Assembly (NCBI RefSeq): GCF_013403565.1
Contig: NZ_CP058627.1
Coordinates: 3,100,001 to 3,164,000 of the forward strand
Length of the DNA: 64,000 nt
Direction: 5' to 3'
From: Chitinibacter bivalviorum
GTDB taxonomy: Bacteria > Pseudomonadota > Gammaproteobacteria > Burkholderiales > Chitinibacteraceae
Shown: piece by piece, positions 45,607 through 56,187 of the stretch
Numbering within the stretch: the first letter of the stretch is position 1
Layout of the letters: the number at the start of each line of letters is the position of its first letter
The notes under the pieces: model-generated
What the model saw: only the letters and a program-made list of their open reading frames with translations
Databases searched by the model: none
Told to the model about the DNA's origin: nothing
Position numbers and translations under genes: made by a program

Positions 45607-47019
45607 GTGGAATTGAAAGCGAAACATTGCATTGTGGTGGGTTTGGGCGATACCGGCTTGGCGACTGCACGCTGGCTGGCTGGCAAGGGCGCGCGCGTTA
45701 CCGTGGCCGATAGCCGCTTGACGCCGCCAAATCTGGACAACTTGAAAGCGGATCTCCCCGAAATTGAGCTGCGCTTGGGCGCGTTCAATGTCGATACGTT
45801 TGCCGACGCCGATGTATTGGTGACTAGCCCTGGCGTACCGCTGGCAACACCAGAAATTGCTGCCGCGATTGCGCACGGTATTCCAGTAATTGGCGATGTG
45901 GAGTTATTGGCGCAATCCTTGGTCGGTAAGCCGGGCAAAGTCATTGCGATCACGGGCTCCAACGGTAAATCAACCGTCACGACAATGGTTGCGCAAATGT
46001 GTGAAGCCGCCGGTCAAAAAACAGTGATGGCCGGCAATATTGGCTTGCCAGTCTTGGCCGCTTTGGCCGATTGGGAAGCGCGTGGGGATGGTGTTGGTGA
46101 ATGGCCAGATGTTTGGGTGTTGGAGTTGTCGAGCTTCCAATTGGAAACGACCACCTCTCTCGCGCCTGCCGCAGCCACGGTACTGAATGTATCGGAAGAT
46201 CACCTCGACCGTTATGCGGGCATGAAGGAATATGCCGCGACTAAAGCGAGTGTATTCGGTGGCGTCGGCGTACAGGTTTTAAATCGTGAAGATGGCTGGT
46301 GCCGGGGTATGGCACGTGAAGGCCGTGATGTGATTTGGTTTGGTGCCGATACCCCTCGTAATGATTGTGAATATGGTTTGGTTGAAATCAATGGAGATTT
46401 CAGCTTGCGTTGTGGCGATGCTGAGTTGCTTAAAGCGTGCGAACTACCTGTCGCGGGGCTGCACAATGCAGTGAATGCCTTGTCTTCAATCGCGCTGTGC
46501 CGTGCCGCCGGTTTGCCGCTTGAGCCATTGCTGGCAGCGCTCAAATCATTCAAAGGCCTGCCGCATCGCGTTGAGTTTGTAGCGGAAGTGAATGGCGTTG
46601 CTTATTACGACGACTCAAAAGGTACCAACGTAGGCGCCACTGAAGCGGCGCTCAAAGGCATGACACGCCCGGTAGTACTGATCGCCGGTGGCGATGGCAA
46701 AGGGCAAGATTTTTCGCCGCTGGTTGAGGCGTGCGAGCGCATTTGCCGTGCGGTGCTGTTGATTGGGCGCGATGGCCCAGAGTTGGCAAATGTTTTGAAC
46801 GAAGCGTGTTCGGCCTATCTGCCCGATGACGACGACAATTACCTGCCAGTGATGCAATTGCCGACGCTCGAAATGGCCGTAACGATTGCTAGCAATTTGG
46901 CCGAGCCGGGCGATGTGGTCTTGCTGTCGCCAGCTTGCGCAAGCTTGGATATGTTCCGCAATTATCACCATCGCGCTGAAGTATTTATTGCCGCAGTGAA
47001 AGGCTTGGAGCAAGCCTGA
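45607..47019 (+). CDS. murD: UDP-MurNAc-L-alanine:D-glutamate ligase MurD
   Basis: This 470-residue cytosolic ligase has an N-terminal Rossmann segment ([10 protein letters not shown]). The ATP loop is [10 protein letters not shown] near residue 118, then Glu-Leu-Ser-Ser-Phe-Gln-Leu-Glu and Asn-Val-Ser-Glu-Asp-His-Leu-Asp-Arg. The C-terminal motif is Tyr-Tyr-Asp-Asp-Ser-Lys-Gly-Thr-Asn. The start is probably GTG at 45607 with GGAGCAGG before it; a TTG at 45595 is also open. Its last base overlaps the ftsW ATG. Confidence 0.95.
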   Translation: MELKAKHCIVVGLGDTGLATARWLAGKGARVTVADSRLTPPNLDNLKADLPEIELRLGAFNVDTFADADVLVTSPGVPLATPEIAAAIAHGIPVIGDVELLAQSLVGKPGKVIAITGSNGKSTVTTMVAQMCEAAGQKTVMAGNIGLPVLAALADWEARGDGVGEWPDVWVLELSSFQLETTTSLAPAAATVLNVSEDHLDRYAGMKEYAATKASVFGGVGVQVLNREDGWCRGMAREGRDVIWFGADTPRNDCEYGLVEINGDFSLRCGDAELLKACELPVAGLHNAVNALSSIALCRAAGLPLEPLLAALKSFKGLPHRVEFVAEVNGVAYYDDSKGTNVGATEAALKGMTRPVVLIAGGDGKGQDFSPLVEACERICRAVLLIGRDGPELANVLNEACSAYLPDDDDNYLPVMQLPTLEMAVTIASNLAEPGDVVLLSPACASLDMFRNYHHRAEVFIAAVKGLEQA

Positions 47020-48206
47020 TGCGTCAAATCTTTTATCAGGCCATGAAGAAAATGAAGCCGACCATGAGCAGCTACGATCAGGCGCTGTTCTGGTGTGTTG
47101 TGCTTCTGCTGTCGATTGGCTTGGTAATGGTGTATTCGGCGTCGATTGCGATGGCCGAGGTGGATAAGGATACGGGGTTTCGTTCTAACTACTTCTTGAT
47201 TCGCCATTCGATCTTCTTGGTCGTCGGGACATTGGCCGCTTTAGTGACCTTCAATATCCCGACTGAGAAGTGGCGACAGTACGCGCCGAATTTATTCATT
47301 TTTGGCACCGTACTGCTGATTTTGGTTTTGATTCCGCATATTGGGCGCGAGGTCAATGGCAGTCGTCGCTGGTTGAGTTTGTTTGTGATCAATTTGCAGC
47401 CGTCTGAGCTGATGAAATTTTTCGTGGTGCTGTATGCCGCCGACTATACGGTGCGCAAAGCCAATAGCATGGGCGCAAAATTAGGCGAAAGTATTGCCAA
47501 AGTACTGTTCCCAATGGCTTTAGTAATGACTGTGGTCGGTGGTTTATTGCTGTTGGAGCCCGATTTCGGCGCTTTTACCGTCATTACCGCGATTGCGATG
47601 GGCGCACTGTTTTTAGGTGGATTTAACTGGCGCCTATTTTTGGGCTTGATTGTATTTTTGGGCGTGGCGTTTGTCGGCTTGATCGCATCGAGCCCCTATC
47701 GCCGGGCTCGGGTATTGGGCTTTTTAGATCCGTGGCAAGACCCGTATGGGAAAGGCTATCAGCTCAGCCATTCATTGATCGCGTTTGGACGTGGTGAATG
47801 GCATGGTGTCGGCTTGGGGGGCAGCGTTGAGAAATTGTCCTATTTGCCCGAAGCGCACACTGACTTTTTAATGGCCATCATCGCCGAAGAGTTTGGCTTT
47901 GTGGGCGTGGCGGCCGTGATTTTATTGTTTAGCTTTTTGGTCTTCCGCGCCTTTGCCATTGGCGTGCAAGCCACTAAGTTGGAGCGTCACTGGCAAGCCT
48001 TGGTAGCACAAGGTGTCGGAATCTGGATTGGCTTTCAATCGTTCATCAATATGGGCGTGAATATGGGGCTGATGCCGACCAAGGGTTTGACGCTGCCGCT
48101 GCTGTCGTTTGGTGGCTCCGGGATTGTGGCCAATCTGGTGGCCTTGGGTTTACTGATGCGGATTGATTATGAAAATCGCCAATTGATCAGGGGGCATCGT
48201 CCATGA
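47019..48206 (+). CDS. ftsW: Septal peptidoglycan polymerase FtsW
   Basis: This 395-residue SEDS-family glycosyltransferase has about ten membrane helices and partners FtsI to polymerise lipid II at the septum. Family blocks are Val-Met-Val-Tyr-Ser-Ala-Ser near residue 32, [11 protein letters not shown] near 112, and Gln-Pro-Ser-Glu-Leu-Met-Lys. Glu-Pro-Asp-Phe-Gly and Pro-Glu-Ala-His-Thr-Asp-Phe follow, then [12 protein letters not shown]. The ATG overlaps the murD stop and the end overlaps murG by 4 bp. Confidence 0.97.
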   Translation: MRQIFYQAMKKMKPTMSSYDQALFWCVVLLLSIGLVMVYSASIAMAEVDKDTGFRSNYFLIRHSIFLVVGTLAALVTFNIPTEKWRQYAPNLFIFGTVLLILVLIPHIGREVNGSRRWLSLFVINLQPSELMKFFVVLYAADYTVRKANSMGAKLGESIAKVLFPMALVMTVVGGLLLLEPDFGAFTVITAIAMGALFLGGFNWRLFLGLIVFLGVAFVGLIASSPYRRARVLGFLDPWQDPYGKGYQLSHSLIAFGRGEWHGVGLGGSVEKLSYLPEAHTDFLMAIIAEEFGFVGVAAVILLFSFLVFRAFAIGVQATKLERHWQALVAQGVGIWIGFQSFINMGVNMGLMPTKGLTLPLLSFGGSGIVANLVALGLLMRIDYENRQLIRGHRP

Positions 48207-49270
48207 AAAAACGAACGCTCTTGGTCATGGCGGGTGGTACGGGTGGGCATATTTTCCCCGCTTTGGCGGTCGCGAATGCTGTGCGCGCAAAAGGTTGGGA
48301 CGTCGTTTGGCTTGGCGCCGAAGGCGCAATGGAAACACGCGTCGTGCCCCAGCACGGCATCGACTTAGTGACGCTGAAGATTACCGGTGTGCGTGGTAAG
48401 GGTTTACTCAAGAAATTGTCGCAACCTTGGGTGCAACTCAAAGCGCTATATCGTTCGGTGGATCTGATTTTCCGCCGTCGCCCTGATGTGGCAATTGGCT
48501 TTGGTGGCTTTACCGGTTTTCCAGGTGGCTTGGCGATGCGTTTGTGCTGGCTGCCACTGGTGATTCATGAGCAAAACTCGGTGGCAGGTTTAACCAATAA
48601 AGCGCTGTCCAAATTGGCCAGTCGGGTGTTGTTTGCTTTCCCTAGCGCATTCCCCGGGTTAGATGGTTGCGTTGGCAATCCAGTACGCGATGAATTGAAT
48701 GCCGTGCCTGCGCCTGAGCAGCGTTTTGCTGATCGCACTGGCCCACTGAAAGTGTTGGTGGTGGGCGGTAGTTTGGGCGCGCAAGTATTTAACGAGCAAG
48801 TACCTAAAGCCTTGGCCTTGTTAGCCGCTGAGCAACGCCCACACGTGATTCACCAAGCGGGTGAAAAACACATTGAAGCGTTGCGGGCCAATTACGCTGC
48901 TGCTGGGGTGACTGCCGAGTGCGTTGCGTTTATTGGCGATATGGCAACGGCCTATGCCGAAGCCGATTTAGTGGTGTGCCGAGCAGGGGCATTGACGGTT
49001 GCTGAATTGGCTTGTGTTGGGGTTGCCGCTGTCTTGGTGCCATTTCCGCACGCAGTTGATGATCACCAAACGGGGAATGCGAAGTTTTTGAGCGACGCGC
49101 AAGCGGGTATTTTGCTGCCGCAAACTGAATTTAGCGCCGAGAAATTGGCGAAATTGCTACAAGCAACGAGCCGCGAACAATGCCTGAAAATGGCGCAGCA
49201 GGCCAAGCAATTGGCCAAACCGGATGCAACTGAAAAAGTCGTTGCAGTAATCGAAGAATTAGCTGGATAG
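48203..49270 (+). CDS. murG: UDP-GlcNAc:lipid I transferase MurG
   Basis: This 355-residue GT-B enzyme on the inner face of the membrane makes lipid II. Blocks are [11 protein letters not shown] near residue 10, Gly-Phe-Gly-Gly-Phe-Thr-Gly-Phe-Pro near 98, and His-Glu-Gln-Asn. Gly-Gly-Ser-Leu-Gly-Ala follows, then [12 protein letters not shown]. It ends the first tightly overlapped block of the cluster: a 64-bp gap with TTATACC at 49319-49325 precedes murC. Confidence 0.97.
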   Translation: MKKRTLLVMAGGTGGHIFPALAVANAVRAKGWDVVWLGAEGAMETRVVPQHGIDLVTLKITGVRGKGLLKKLSQPWVQLKALYRSVDLIFRRRPDVAIGFGGFTGFPGGLAMRLCWLPLVIHEQNSVAGLTNKALSKLASRVLFAFPSAFPGLDGCVGNPVRDELNAVPAPEQRFADRTGPLKVLVVGGSLGAQVFNEQVPKALALLAAEQRPHVIHQAGEKHIEALRANYAAAGVTAECVAFIGDMATAYAEADLVVCRAGALTVAELACVGVAAVLVPFPHAVDDHQTGNAKFLSDAQAGILLPQTEFSAEKLAKLLQATSREQCLKMAQQAKQLAKPDATEKVVAVIEELAG

Positions 49271-49334
49271 GAGTATGGGGTAATGGCTTGTAGGGTTTAT
49301 AATAAATGCTCTACAGCCTTATACCTATCAAGAT

Positions 49335-50729
49335 ATGAAGCATAAAGTTAAGCGCATTCATTTTGTCGGAATCGGTGGTGTCGGTATGAGTGGCATCGCT
49401 GAAGTGCTGCTCAATCTGGGGTTTGAGGTGAGCGGTTCTGACCTCGGTAGCAACGCGACGACGCAACGTTTGAGTGCGGCGGGTGCTGTTGTCCATCAAG
49501 GCCATGCTGCCGAGTTTGTCGCCAATGCCGATGTGGTGGTGATTTCCAGTGCCGTCAAAGACGACAACCCTGAAGTGATCGAAGCGCGCTCGCGCCAGAT
49601 CCCGGTCGTGCCACGTGCGATGATGCTGGCTGAATTGATGCGCTTGAAACAAGGCATCGCCATTGCCGGTACACACGGTAAAACCACGACGACGAGTTTG
49701 AGTGCCAGCGTGCTTGAAGCCGCGGGGCTGGACCCGACTTTCGTGATCGGCGGCAAATTGCACGCTGCCGGTTCAAACGCGCGCTTGGGCCAAGGCGATT
49801 TTCTGGTGGCGGAAGCCGATGAAAGTGATGCGTCCTTCCTACTGCTCACGCCGGTGATTTCGGTGGTGACCAATATCGATGCTGATCACATGGATACCTA
49901 TGGTCATGATTTCGAAAAATTGAAACAGGCTTTTATCGATTTTCTGCATCACTTGCCGTTCTACGGTCGTGCCATTCTGTGTGTGGACGATCCGCATGTG
50001 CGCTCGATTCTGCCCAAAGTGACCAGCCCGATTACCACCTATGGCGTGTCTGAAGACGCGATGCTGCGCGCTGAGAATATTGTCGCCGCCCATGGCCAGA
50101 TGAAATTTGACGCCGTTTGGAAAAATGGTGAAACCCGTCGCTTGGCCGTCACCCTGAATATGCCGGGCATGCATAACGTGCTCAATGCATTGGCTGCCAT
50201 TGCGATCGGTATTGAAGTTGGCGCCGATGAAGCTGCGATTGTCGCGGCGCTCGAGAAATTTGAAGGTGTTGGCCGCCGCTTCCAACGTTATGGCGAAGTG
50301 CCCTTGCAAGCGGGTGGCAGCTTTACGCTGGTGGATGATTACGGACATCACCCCGTAGAAATGGCGGCCACGCTGGCGGCGGCCCGTGGTGCTTTCCCTG
50401 GTCGTCGCTTGATGCTGGCGTTCCAGCCACATCGCTATACGCGTACCCGCGATTGCTTTGAAGATTTCGTCAAAGTACTCAATACCGTCGATGGCTTGTT
50501 GCTAGCCGAGGTGTATGCCGCAGGTGAAGCACCGATTGTGGCTGCAGATGGTCGCTCTTTGGCTCGTGCGGTGCGCGTGGCAGGCAAAATTGAACCAGTT
50601 TTTGTGGAAAACATTGCCGATATGCCAACGGCAATTTTTGCCGCGGCGAAAGATGGTGATGTGATTATTACGATGGGTGCAGGCACGATTGGTGGCACGC
50701 CAAAACAACTTTGCGAGCGTGCCGCATGA
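49335..50729 (+). CDS. murC: UDP-N-acetylmuramate:L-alanine ligase MurC
   Basis: This 464-residue ligase starts the peptide stem. It has an N-terminal [11 protein letters not shown], the ATP loop Gly-Thr-His-Gly-Lys-Thr-Thr-Thr-Thr near residue 112, Glu-Ala-Asp-Glu-Ser-Asp and [10 protein letters not shown]. The C-terminal Phe-Gln-Pro-His-Arg-Tyr-Thr-Arg-Thr is also typical. No obvious SD precedes the ATG, though AAGATATGAAG surrounds it. It overlaps ddl by 4 bp. murB, sometimes adjacent in gammaproteobacteria, is absent here. Confidence 0.97.
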   Translation: MKHKVKRIHFVGIGGVGMSGIAEVLLNLGFEVSGSDLGSNATTQRLSAAGAVVHQGHAAEFVANADVVVISSAVKDDNPEVIEARSRQIPVVPRAMMLAELMRLKQGIAIAGTHGKTTTTSLSASVLEAAGLDPTFVIGGKLHAAGSNARLGQGDFLVAEADESDASFLLLTPVISVVTNIDADHMDTYGHDFEKLKQAFIDFLHHLPFYGRAILCVDDPHVRSILPKVTSPITTYGVSEDAMLRAENIVAAHGQMKFDAVWKNGETRRLAVTLNMPGMHNVLNALAAIAIGIEVGADEAAIVAALEKFEGVGRRFQRYGEVPLQAGGSFTLVDDYGHHPVEMAATLAAARGAFPGRRLMLAFQPHRYTRTRDCFEDFVKVLNTVDGLLLAEVYAAGEAPIVAADGRSLARAVRVAGKIEPVFVENIADMPTAIFAAAKDGDVIITMGAGTIGGTPKQLCERAA

Positions 50730-51640
50730 AACAGTTTGGCAAAGTAGCTGTTTTATTGGGTGGTTCATCCACTGAGCGCGAAGTCTCATTGATGAGTGGC
50801 GCTGGGGTGCTTGAGGCTTTGCAAGGGCAAGGCGTGGATGCTCACGCATTTGACCCCGCTGAAAAACCGCTCTCAGCCTTAAAAGAAGAAGGCTTTGATC
50901 GTGCATTTTTAATTTTGCATGGTGGCCAAGGCGAAGACGGTACGATTCAAGGTGCGCTTGAATTTATGGGCATACCCTACACCGGCTGTGGCGTGATGGC
51001 TTCGGCCATTGGTATGGATAAATGGCGCACCAAATTGATGTGGCAAGCCGCTGGCTTGCCGGTGCCAGAGTATGAATTACTCACTGCACAGTCGGATTTT
51101 GCTGCTGTAGCTGCCCGTTTAGGCTTGCCTTTGTTTGTAAAGCCAGCCAATGGCGGTTCAAGCGTCGGGGTGACCAAGTGTAAATCGGCAGCCGACATCG
51201 AAGCGGCGTACCGCGAAGCCGCCAAATTTGATCCGCTGGTGCTGGCTGAAAAGGCCGTGCTCGGTGGGGAATATTCGTGTGCGGTCTTGGATGGTCGGGC
51301 TTTAGCGACCGTCAAAATCGAGCCGGCTACCGAGTTTTATGATTTTGATGCGAAATATTTCCGCGACGATACCGTGTACCGTTGCCCCGGCTTGTTGGGC
51401 ATTAAAGAAGCTGAAGCTCGACAATTGGCAGAGCAGGCATTTCGAGTGCTTGGCGCGACTGGTTGGGCGCGGATTGACTTCTTAATGGATGAAAATGACG
51501 GAATTTTTCTACTGGAGCCCAATACGGCACCGGGGATGACGAGTCATAGCCTGTTTCCAATGTGCGCCCGTGATGCGGGGATTTCGTACGAAGAGTTGGT
51601 AGTCAAAATTCTGGCCACGACTTTGAGCGGGGCGCAGTAA
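50726..51640 (+). CDS. ddl: D-alanine:D-alanine ligase
   Basis: This 304-residue ATP-grasp enzyme is of the DdlB type. It has [14 protein letters not shown] at the N-terminus, and His-Gly-Gly-Gln-Gly-Glu-Asp-Gly near residue 63. Pro-Tyr-Thr-Gly-Cys-Gly-Val follows, then [10 protein letters not shown] and Glu-Pro-Asn-Thr-Ala-Pro-Gly-Met-Thr. It makes the dipeptide used by MurF. The ATG at 50726 overlaps the murC stop; the frame upstream to 50711 is not used. Only 3 bp separate it from ftsQ. Confidence 0.97.
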   Translation: MKQFGKVAVLLGGSSTEREVSLMSGAGVLEALQGQGVDAHAFDPAEKPLSALKEEGFDRAFLILHGGQGEDGTIQGALEFMGIPYTGCGVMASAIGMDKWRTKLMWQAAGLPVPEYELLTAQSDFAAVAARLGLPLFVKPANGGSSVGVTKCKSAADIEAAYREAAKFDPLVLAEKAVLGGEYSCAVLDGRALATVKIEPATEFYDFDAKYFRDDTVYRCPGLLGIKEAEARQLAEQAFRVLGATGWARIDFLMDENDGIFLLEPNTAPGMTSHSLFPMCARDAGISYEELVVKILATTLSGAQ

Positions 51641-51643
51641 AGC

Positions 51644-52423
51644 ATGTGGAATAAACCGCAGCTATTAATGTGGATTGCCAATATCCTGACCGGATTGGCC
51701 CTCATGCTGCTGTTTTATTCCGTGCTGTTTTTGGTGGTTCATTCGCCGCTGTTTCCGATAAAGCGAATTAAAGTTGATGGTGATTTGGCGCATACCACGC
51801 GTGAACAATTGCAATATGTGATTAAAAACGAATTAAAAGGCACGTTTTTTACGCTGAATTTGGATAAAACTCGGCAGGATTTTGAAAAACTACCCTGGGT
51901 GCGCCGTGTTGAAGTTCGGCGTCGTTGGCCAGATCGTTTGGAAGTGAATATTGAAGAGCATAAAGCAATTGCCCGTTGGGGATCGTCTGCGCTTTTGAAT
52001 CAGCATGGTGAGCAATTTGATGCTGCCAGTAATGAAATGCTGCCAATTCTTGAAGGGCCAGAAGGTACCGAGCGCGTAATGCTGGAAGGTTTTTTGCGCT
52101 TAAAAGAAATTATTGTGCCTTTAGGGCGCACACCGACGCATTTATGGTTATCTGATCGCCGAGCTTGGCGTTTTGAATTGGATAAACAGTTGATTGTAGA
52201 GGTGGGTCGTGATGAGCCCATTGAGCGGGTTGATCGCTTTGTAAAAGCGTATCCCAATTCATTGGCTTTATTGCAGCAGCAATTTGAGTATGTGGATTTA
52301 CGTTATCCAAACGGTTTTGCCGTACGTTTACCGGACTATAAGCCAGTTGAAAAAACGACAGGCGATGGAGTTAAACCAAAGCCTGCAGTGGCAAAGCCAA
52401 AGGCAATTAAAGCTTCGGCATGA
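51644..52423 (+). CDS. ftsQ: Cell division protein FtsQ
   Basis: This 259-residue bitopic protein has a membrane helix at residues ~9-31. A periplasmic POTRA domain (Pro-Ile-Lys-Arg-Ile-Lys-Val-Asp-Gly-Asp-Leu near residue 42, Thr-Phe-Phe-Thr-Leu-Asn-Leu) and a beta domain with Pro-Trp-Val-Arg-Arg-Val-Glu-Val-Arg-Arg-Arg-Trp-Pro-Asp follow. It holds the FtsQLB complex at the divisome. The C-terminal ~30 residues are Lys/Pro/Ala-rich. The ATG follows ddl after 3 bp. Confidence 0.95.
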   Translation: MWNKPQLLMWIANILTGLALMLLFYSVLFLVVHSPLFPIKRIKVDGDLAHTTREQLQYVIKNELKGTFFTLNLDKTRQDFEKLPWVRRVEVRRRWPDRLEVNIEEHKAIARWGSSALLNQHGEQFDAASNEMLPILEGPEGTERVMLEGFLRLKEIIVPLGRTPTHLWLSDRRAWRFELDKQLIVEVGRDEPIERVDRFVKAYPNSLALLQQQFEYVDLRYPNGFAVRLPDYKPVEKTTGDGVKPKPAVAKPKAIKASA

Positions 52424-52514
52424 TTTATGCTTTTGACCTAATAAAGTAATTAATAAATATTGGGTTGGCGGGTTTTTTTAAAGTTAATTATTAAGATTTG
52501 TAAAGAGGCTGTCA

Positions 52515-53747
52515 GTGACTAGGGACGCAAAAAATCTCATTGTTGGGCTAGATATCGGAACGTCGAAAGTCGTTGCGGTGGTTGCTGACGTGACCGACGA
52601 TGGCGCACTGAATGTGGTGGGAATGGGCTCCGCATCTTCACGTGGCTTAAAGCGTGGCGTGGTGGTGGATATCGAAAAAACCGTTGGTGCAATTCAAGCT
52701 GCTTTAGGTGAAGCTGAATTAATGGCGGATTGCAAAATCAGCGAGGTTTATACCGGTATCGCGGGTAGCCATATTAAGAGCCTGAATTCACACGGCATGG
52801 TGGCGATTAAAGATAAAGAAGTCACTCAAGCCGATATTGATCGGGTTATTGAAACGGCCAGCGCAGTGAATATCCCGACGGATCATCAAGTCCTGCATAT
52901 TTTGTCGCAAGAATATGTCATTGATGGCCAAGAAGATGTGAAAGAGCCGCTGGGTATGTCGGGCGTTCGGCTTGAAGTGCGCGTGCATATTGTTTCGGGC
53001 GCAGTGTCTGCGGTGCAAAACATTACTAAATGCGTACGCCGTTGCGGTTTGGAAATTGCTGAAGTGGTGTTGCAACCCTTAGCGAGCGCGCATGCCGTAT
53101 TAACTGACGATGAGCGTGATTTGGGTGTGTGCTTGGTCGATATTGGCGGCGGTACCACTGATATGGCGGTATTTATTAATGGCGCAATTCGCCATACCGC
53201 GGTAATTCCAATTGCGGGCGATCAAATTACCAATGACATTGCCATGGCATTACGTACGCCAACGGGTGAAGCTGAAAATATCAAGATTCAACATGGCGTA
53301 GCCTTGCGCCATATGACTGATCCACAAACGATGATTGAAGTTCCTGGAGTGGGTGAGCGCGGTGCGCGTCAAATGTCACGCCATACTTTGGCCGAAGTGA
53401 TTGAGCCTCGCGTTGAAGAACTTTATAGCTTTGTGCAAGCAGAATTACGCCGCGTTAATTTAGAAGACAGATTATCGAGCGGTATTGTTATTACGGGTGG
53501 TGCTTCATTAATGCCTGGAATGACGGAATTGGCAGAAGAAATATTCCATATGCCAGTTCGATTAGGTTTACCACGTTATGTTGGTGGATTAGCTGAGGTT
53601 GTTAAAAACCCGCGCTATTCAACGGCAGTGGGTTTGTTGTTAGTTGCACGACAACAAATGCAAAAAGCCCCTGGGCAAAGGGGTAAAGACGGCTCAATTG
53701 GAGACATTTTTGGCCGTATGAAGTCTTGGTTTCAAAATAACTTTTGA
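52515..53747 (+). CDS. ftsA: Cell division protein FtsA
   Basis: This 410-residue actin-like ATPase tethers FtsZ to the membrane. The phosphate-1 loop is Gly-Leu-Asp-Ile-Gly-Thr-Ser-Lys near residue 12. Phosphate-2 is Asp-Ile-Gly-Gly-Gly-Thr-Thr-Asp near 210, and the adenosine motif Ile-Thr-Gly-Gly-Ala-Ser-Leu-Met-Pro-Gly is near 328. The C-terminal amphipathic helix includes Phe-Gly-Arg-Met-Lys-Ser-Trp-Phe-Gln. The start is GTG at 52515 with AAGAGG upstream. The 91-bp AT-rich gap before it may hold a promoter, but none is clear. Confidence 0.97.
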   Translation: MTRDAKNLIVGLDIGTSKVVAVVADVTDDGALNVVGMGSASSRGLKRGVVVDIEKTVGAIQAALGEAELMADCKISEVYTGIAGSHIKSLNSHGMVAIKDKEVTQADIDRVIETASAVNIPTDHQVLHILSQEYVIDGQEDVKEPLGMSGVRLEVRVHIVSGAVSAVQNITKCVRRCGLEIAEVVLQPLASAHAVLTDDERDLGVCLVDIGGGTTDMAVFINGAIRHTAVIPIAGDQITNDIAMALRTPTGEAENIKIQHGVALRHMTDPQTMIEVPGVGERGARQMSRHTLAEVIEPRVEELYSFVQAELRRVNLEDRLSSGIVITGGASLMPGMTELAEEIFHMPVRLGLPRYVGGLAEVVKNPRYSTAVGLLLVARQQMQKAPGQRGKDGSIGDIFGRMKSWFQNNF

Positions 53748-53790
53748 AATTTTCGGGTAAGCGGTAAAATCGGGTAACAGGAGAGAGAGC

Positions 53791-54969
53791 ATGGCTTTAA
53801 CAATTGAAGTTCCAGAAGTATCACATCACGTTAATATCAAAGTAATTGGCGTGGGTGGCGCAGGTTGCAATGCAATCAACAATATGATCGAACACCAAAT
53901 GCAAGGTGTTGATTTTATTTCTTCCAATACTGATGCGCAGGTATTGAAACTTTCTAAAGCAGATAATGTAATTCAGTTGGGCGCTGAATTAACGCGTGGT
54001 TTCGGTGCGGGTTGTAATCCGGATATCGGTCGTCAAGCTGCAGAAGAAGATCGTGAACATATCGCCGATTTAATTTCTGGCGCAGATTTATTATTTATCA
54101 CTGCCGGTATGGGCGGTGGTACAGGTACTGGTGCGGCTCCAGTGATCGCACAAGTCGCACGCGAAAAAGGCATTTTGACCGTTGGCGTGGTGACTAAGCC
54201 AGGCTTGGATGAAGGTGGTCGTCAGAAAGTAGCGCAAACCGGTATCGATGAATTATCGCGCTATGTGGATTCATTGATCGTCGTTTCAAATCAGAAACTC
54301 GAAGAAGTACTGGGTGACGATGTCACGATCGACGAAGCATTCCGCGCTGCTGATGATGTATTGCGCAATGCAGTGGGTTCTATCGTTGAAATCATTCATT
54401 ACCCAGGCCTGATCAACGTTGACTTTGCTGACGTTCGCACGGTAATGCGCGAAATGGGTATGGCGATGATGGGTTCGGCCAATGCTTCTGGCCCAGATCG
54501 TGCGATTCGTGCGACTGAAGAAGCAATTCGCAGCCCATTGCTCGACAATATCAGCTTCAAAGGTGCGCGCGGTGTATTGGTGAATTTCTCAACTGCCCCA
54601 GGCAAATTGAAAAAATCAGAAACTCGCCAAGCATTAGAAATTATCGAAGCCCACGTTGCAGATGGCGCTTTGGTGAAGCACGGTGTGGTGTATGACCCAG
54701 CTTTGGGTGAAGATGAAATTCGTGTCACTTTGGTCGCAACCGGTTTGGGTGGTGGCAAAGACATGAATAAGCCTCAGTTGTCTGTCGTGAGCAGCCAATC
54801 GCTCAAAACGGGCACTGATAATGCCGCTTATGATACGGATGCGTACGATACGCCAGCGATTTGGCGTAACAATCGTCGCAATGCAGCGCCAGAAGCGACT
54901 TCGGCTCGTCCAGCGATGTCAAATATTGATATGGATATTCCTGCTTTCTTGCGTCGCCAAGCCGATTAA
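53791..54969 (+). CDS. ftsZ: Tubulin-like division GTPase FtsZ
   Basis: This 392-residue GTPase polymerises into the Z ring. It has Gly-Val-Gly-Gly-Ala-Gly-Cys-Asn-Ala near residue 21, the tubulin signature Gly-Gly-Gly-Thr-Gly-Thr-Gly near 108, and Asn-Val-Asp-Phe-Ala-Asp-Val near 207 (T7 loop). The last residues Asp-Ile-Pro-Ala-Phe-Leu-Arg-Arg-Gln are the conserved C-terminal peptide that binds FtsA and ZipA. The SD CAGGAGAGAG is strong, consistent with high expression. A variable linker occupies residues ~320-375. Confidence 0.98.
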   Translation: MALTIEVPEVSHHVNIKVIGVGGAGCNAINNMIEHQMQGVDFISSNTDAQVLKLSKADNVIQLGAELTRGFGAGCNPDIGRQAAEEDREHIADLISGADLLFITAGMGGGTGTGAAPVIAQVAREKGILTVGVVTKPGLDEGGRQKVAQTGIDELSRYVDSLIVVSNQKLEEVLGDDVTIDEAFRAADDVLRNAVGSIVEIIHYPGLINVDFADVRTVMREMGMAMMGSANASGPDRAIRATEEAIRSPLLDNISFKGARGVLVNFSTAPGKLKKSETRQALEIIEAHVADGALVKHGVVYDPALGEDEIRVTLVATGLGGGKDMNKPQLSVVSSQSLKTGTDNAAYDTDAYDTPAIWRNNRRNAAPEATSARPAMSNIDMDIPAFLRRQAD

Positions 54970-55073
54970 TCGGTGATTGGATAAACGGCGCCTATTGGCT
55001 CGATTGTAATGATTCATCCAGTCTCGTGCCCGCGACTGGTAAAATCAGCATGATTAGCTACCGATAAGGCAGA

Positions 55074-55994
55074 ATGGCCATGTTTTTGCAACGCACCTTG
55101 AAAAGCACGATCCGCGCCACCGGCGTAGGTTTGCATTCGGGCGAAAAAGTGACCCTCACTTTACGCCCCGCAGCCGCCGACCACGGCATTGTGTTTCAAC
55201 GCTCTGATTTGCCCGAGTCAAAGCCTTTCAAGGTTGGCCCCGATTTGGTGAACGACACGCGACTCTCCTCCACGCTCGTGCAAGACGGCGTGCGTGTCGG
55301 CACCATCGAGCATTTAATGTCCGCGTTTGCAGGGTTTGGCATCGACAATATTATTGTCGATGTTGATGCCCCTGAAATGCCGATCATGGATGGCTCCGCT
55401 GCGCCGTTTATTTACCTGCTGCAAAGCGCAGGTGTACGTGAGCTCAATAAGCCCAAAAAATTCGTTCGTGTTCTCAAGCCCATTGAGGTGCATGATGGCG
55501 ATAAATGGGTCAAGTTTGAGCCGCACGATGGTTATAAAGTCGCGCTGACGATTGATTTTCAGCATCCTGCCTTCAAAAAATCCGCGCAAACGATCGAAAT
55601 TGATTTCGCCAATACCAATTACGTCAGCGAAATTGCCCGAGCTCGTACTTTTGGTTTTATCCACGAAGTTGAATACTTGCGTGCCAATGGTTTAGCACGC
55701 GGTGGCAATATGGATAATGCCGTCGTAATTGATGAATTCCGTGTGCTCAATGACGGTGGTTTGCGGTTTGAAGACGAGTTTGTCCGCCACAAAATTCTCG
55801 ATGCCATTGGCGATTTGTATATTCTGGGTCACCCACTGATTGCCGCATTCTCTGGCTATAAGTCGGGGCATGCGATGAATAATAAATTGCTGCGTGCCTT
55901 GCTTGCGGATCCAGATAGTTTTGAGATGGTGTGCTTTAGTGATGACGACAAAGTGCCGTCATCGTTCCACGATCTGCCGCCCATCGGTATTTAA
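55074..55994 (+). CDS. lpxC: UDP-3-O-acyl-N-acetylglucosamine deacetylase LpxC
   Basis: This 306-residue zinc enzyme commits the cell to lipid A synthesis. It has [18 protein letters not shown], and Glu-His-Leu-Met-Ser-Ala near residue 80 (zinc His). [10 protein letters not shown] follows near 240 (zinc His and Asp). The ATG at 55074 is 4 nt after AAGG; the ATG at 55080, 10 nt from AAGG, is an equally good start and gives Met-Phe-Leu-Gln. It follows ftsZ by 104 bp as in other Gram-negative dcw clusters. No terminator separates the two. Confidence 0.97.
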   Translation: MAMFLQRTLKSTIRATGVGLHSGEKVTLTLRPAAADHGIVFQRSDLPESKPFKVGPDLVNDTRLSSTLVQDGVRVGTIEHLMSAFAGFGIDNIIVDVDAPEMPIMDGSAAPFIYLLQSAGVRELNKPKKFVRVLKPIEVHDGDKWVKFEPHDGYKVALTIDFQHPAFKKSAQTIEIDFANTNYVSEIARARTFGFIHEVEYLRANGLARGGNMDNAVVIDEFRVLNDGGLRFEDEFVRHKILDAIGDLYILGHPLIAAFSGYKSGHAMNNKLLRALLADPDSFEMVCFSDDDKVPSSFHDLPPIGI

Positions 55995-55997
55995 GCC

Positions 55998-56183
55998 ATG
56001 TTTGCGGTATTGCGTATTTTGGCAGTTGTGGCGGTGGTCATCATCGCCTACGCCGGATTTCGCTACACCCGCGATCGTCAGCCGCATTGGCTGCGACTAA
56101 TTCGTTTTGTTCTCTATTCTTTGCTGGGTTTGGGTCTGGTTTTTAGTGTTGGCCTATTCATCGAGCGCCTGTCTTTAGGTTAA
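55998..56183 (+). CDS. Small two-helix membrane protein
   Basis: I do not recognise a named family for this 61-residue protein. It has two hydrophobic helices (residues ~3-20 and ~35-56) joined by a basic loop (Arg-Tyr-Thr-Arg-Asp-Arg-Gln-Pro-His-Trp-Leu-Arg). It starts 3 bp after lpxC and ends 4 bp before rsmE, so it is almost certainly co-translated. Small proteins of this layout are common in betaproteobacteria and are often envelope-associated. Confidence 0.75.
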   Translation: MFAVLRILAVVAVVIIAYAGFRYTRDRQPHWLRLIRFVLYSLLGLGLVFSVGLFIERLSLG

Positions 56184-56187
56184 AACT

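Noticed and set aside
53700..53790. Separate strong promoter between ftsA and ftsZ
   Set aside because: The 43-bp gap shows an SD but no convincing -35/-10 pair; promoters inside ftsA cannot be excluded by eye.
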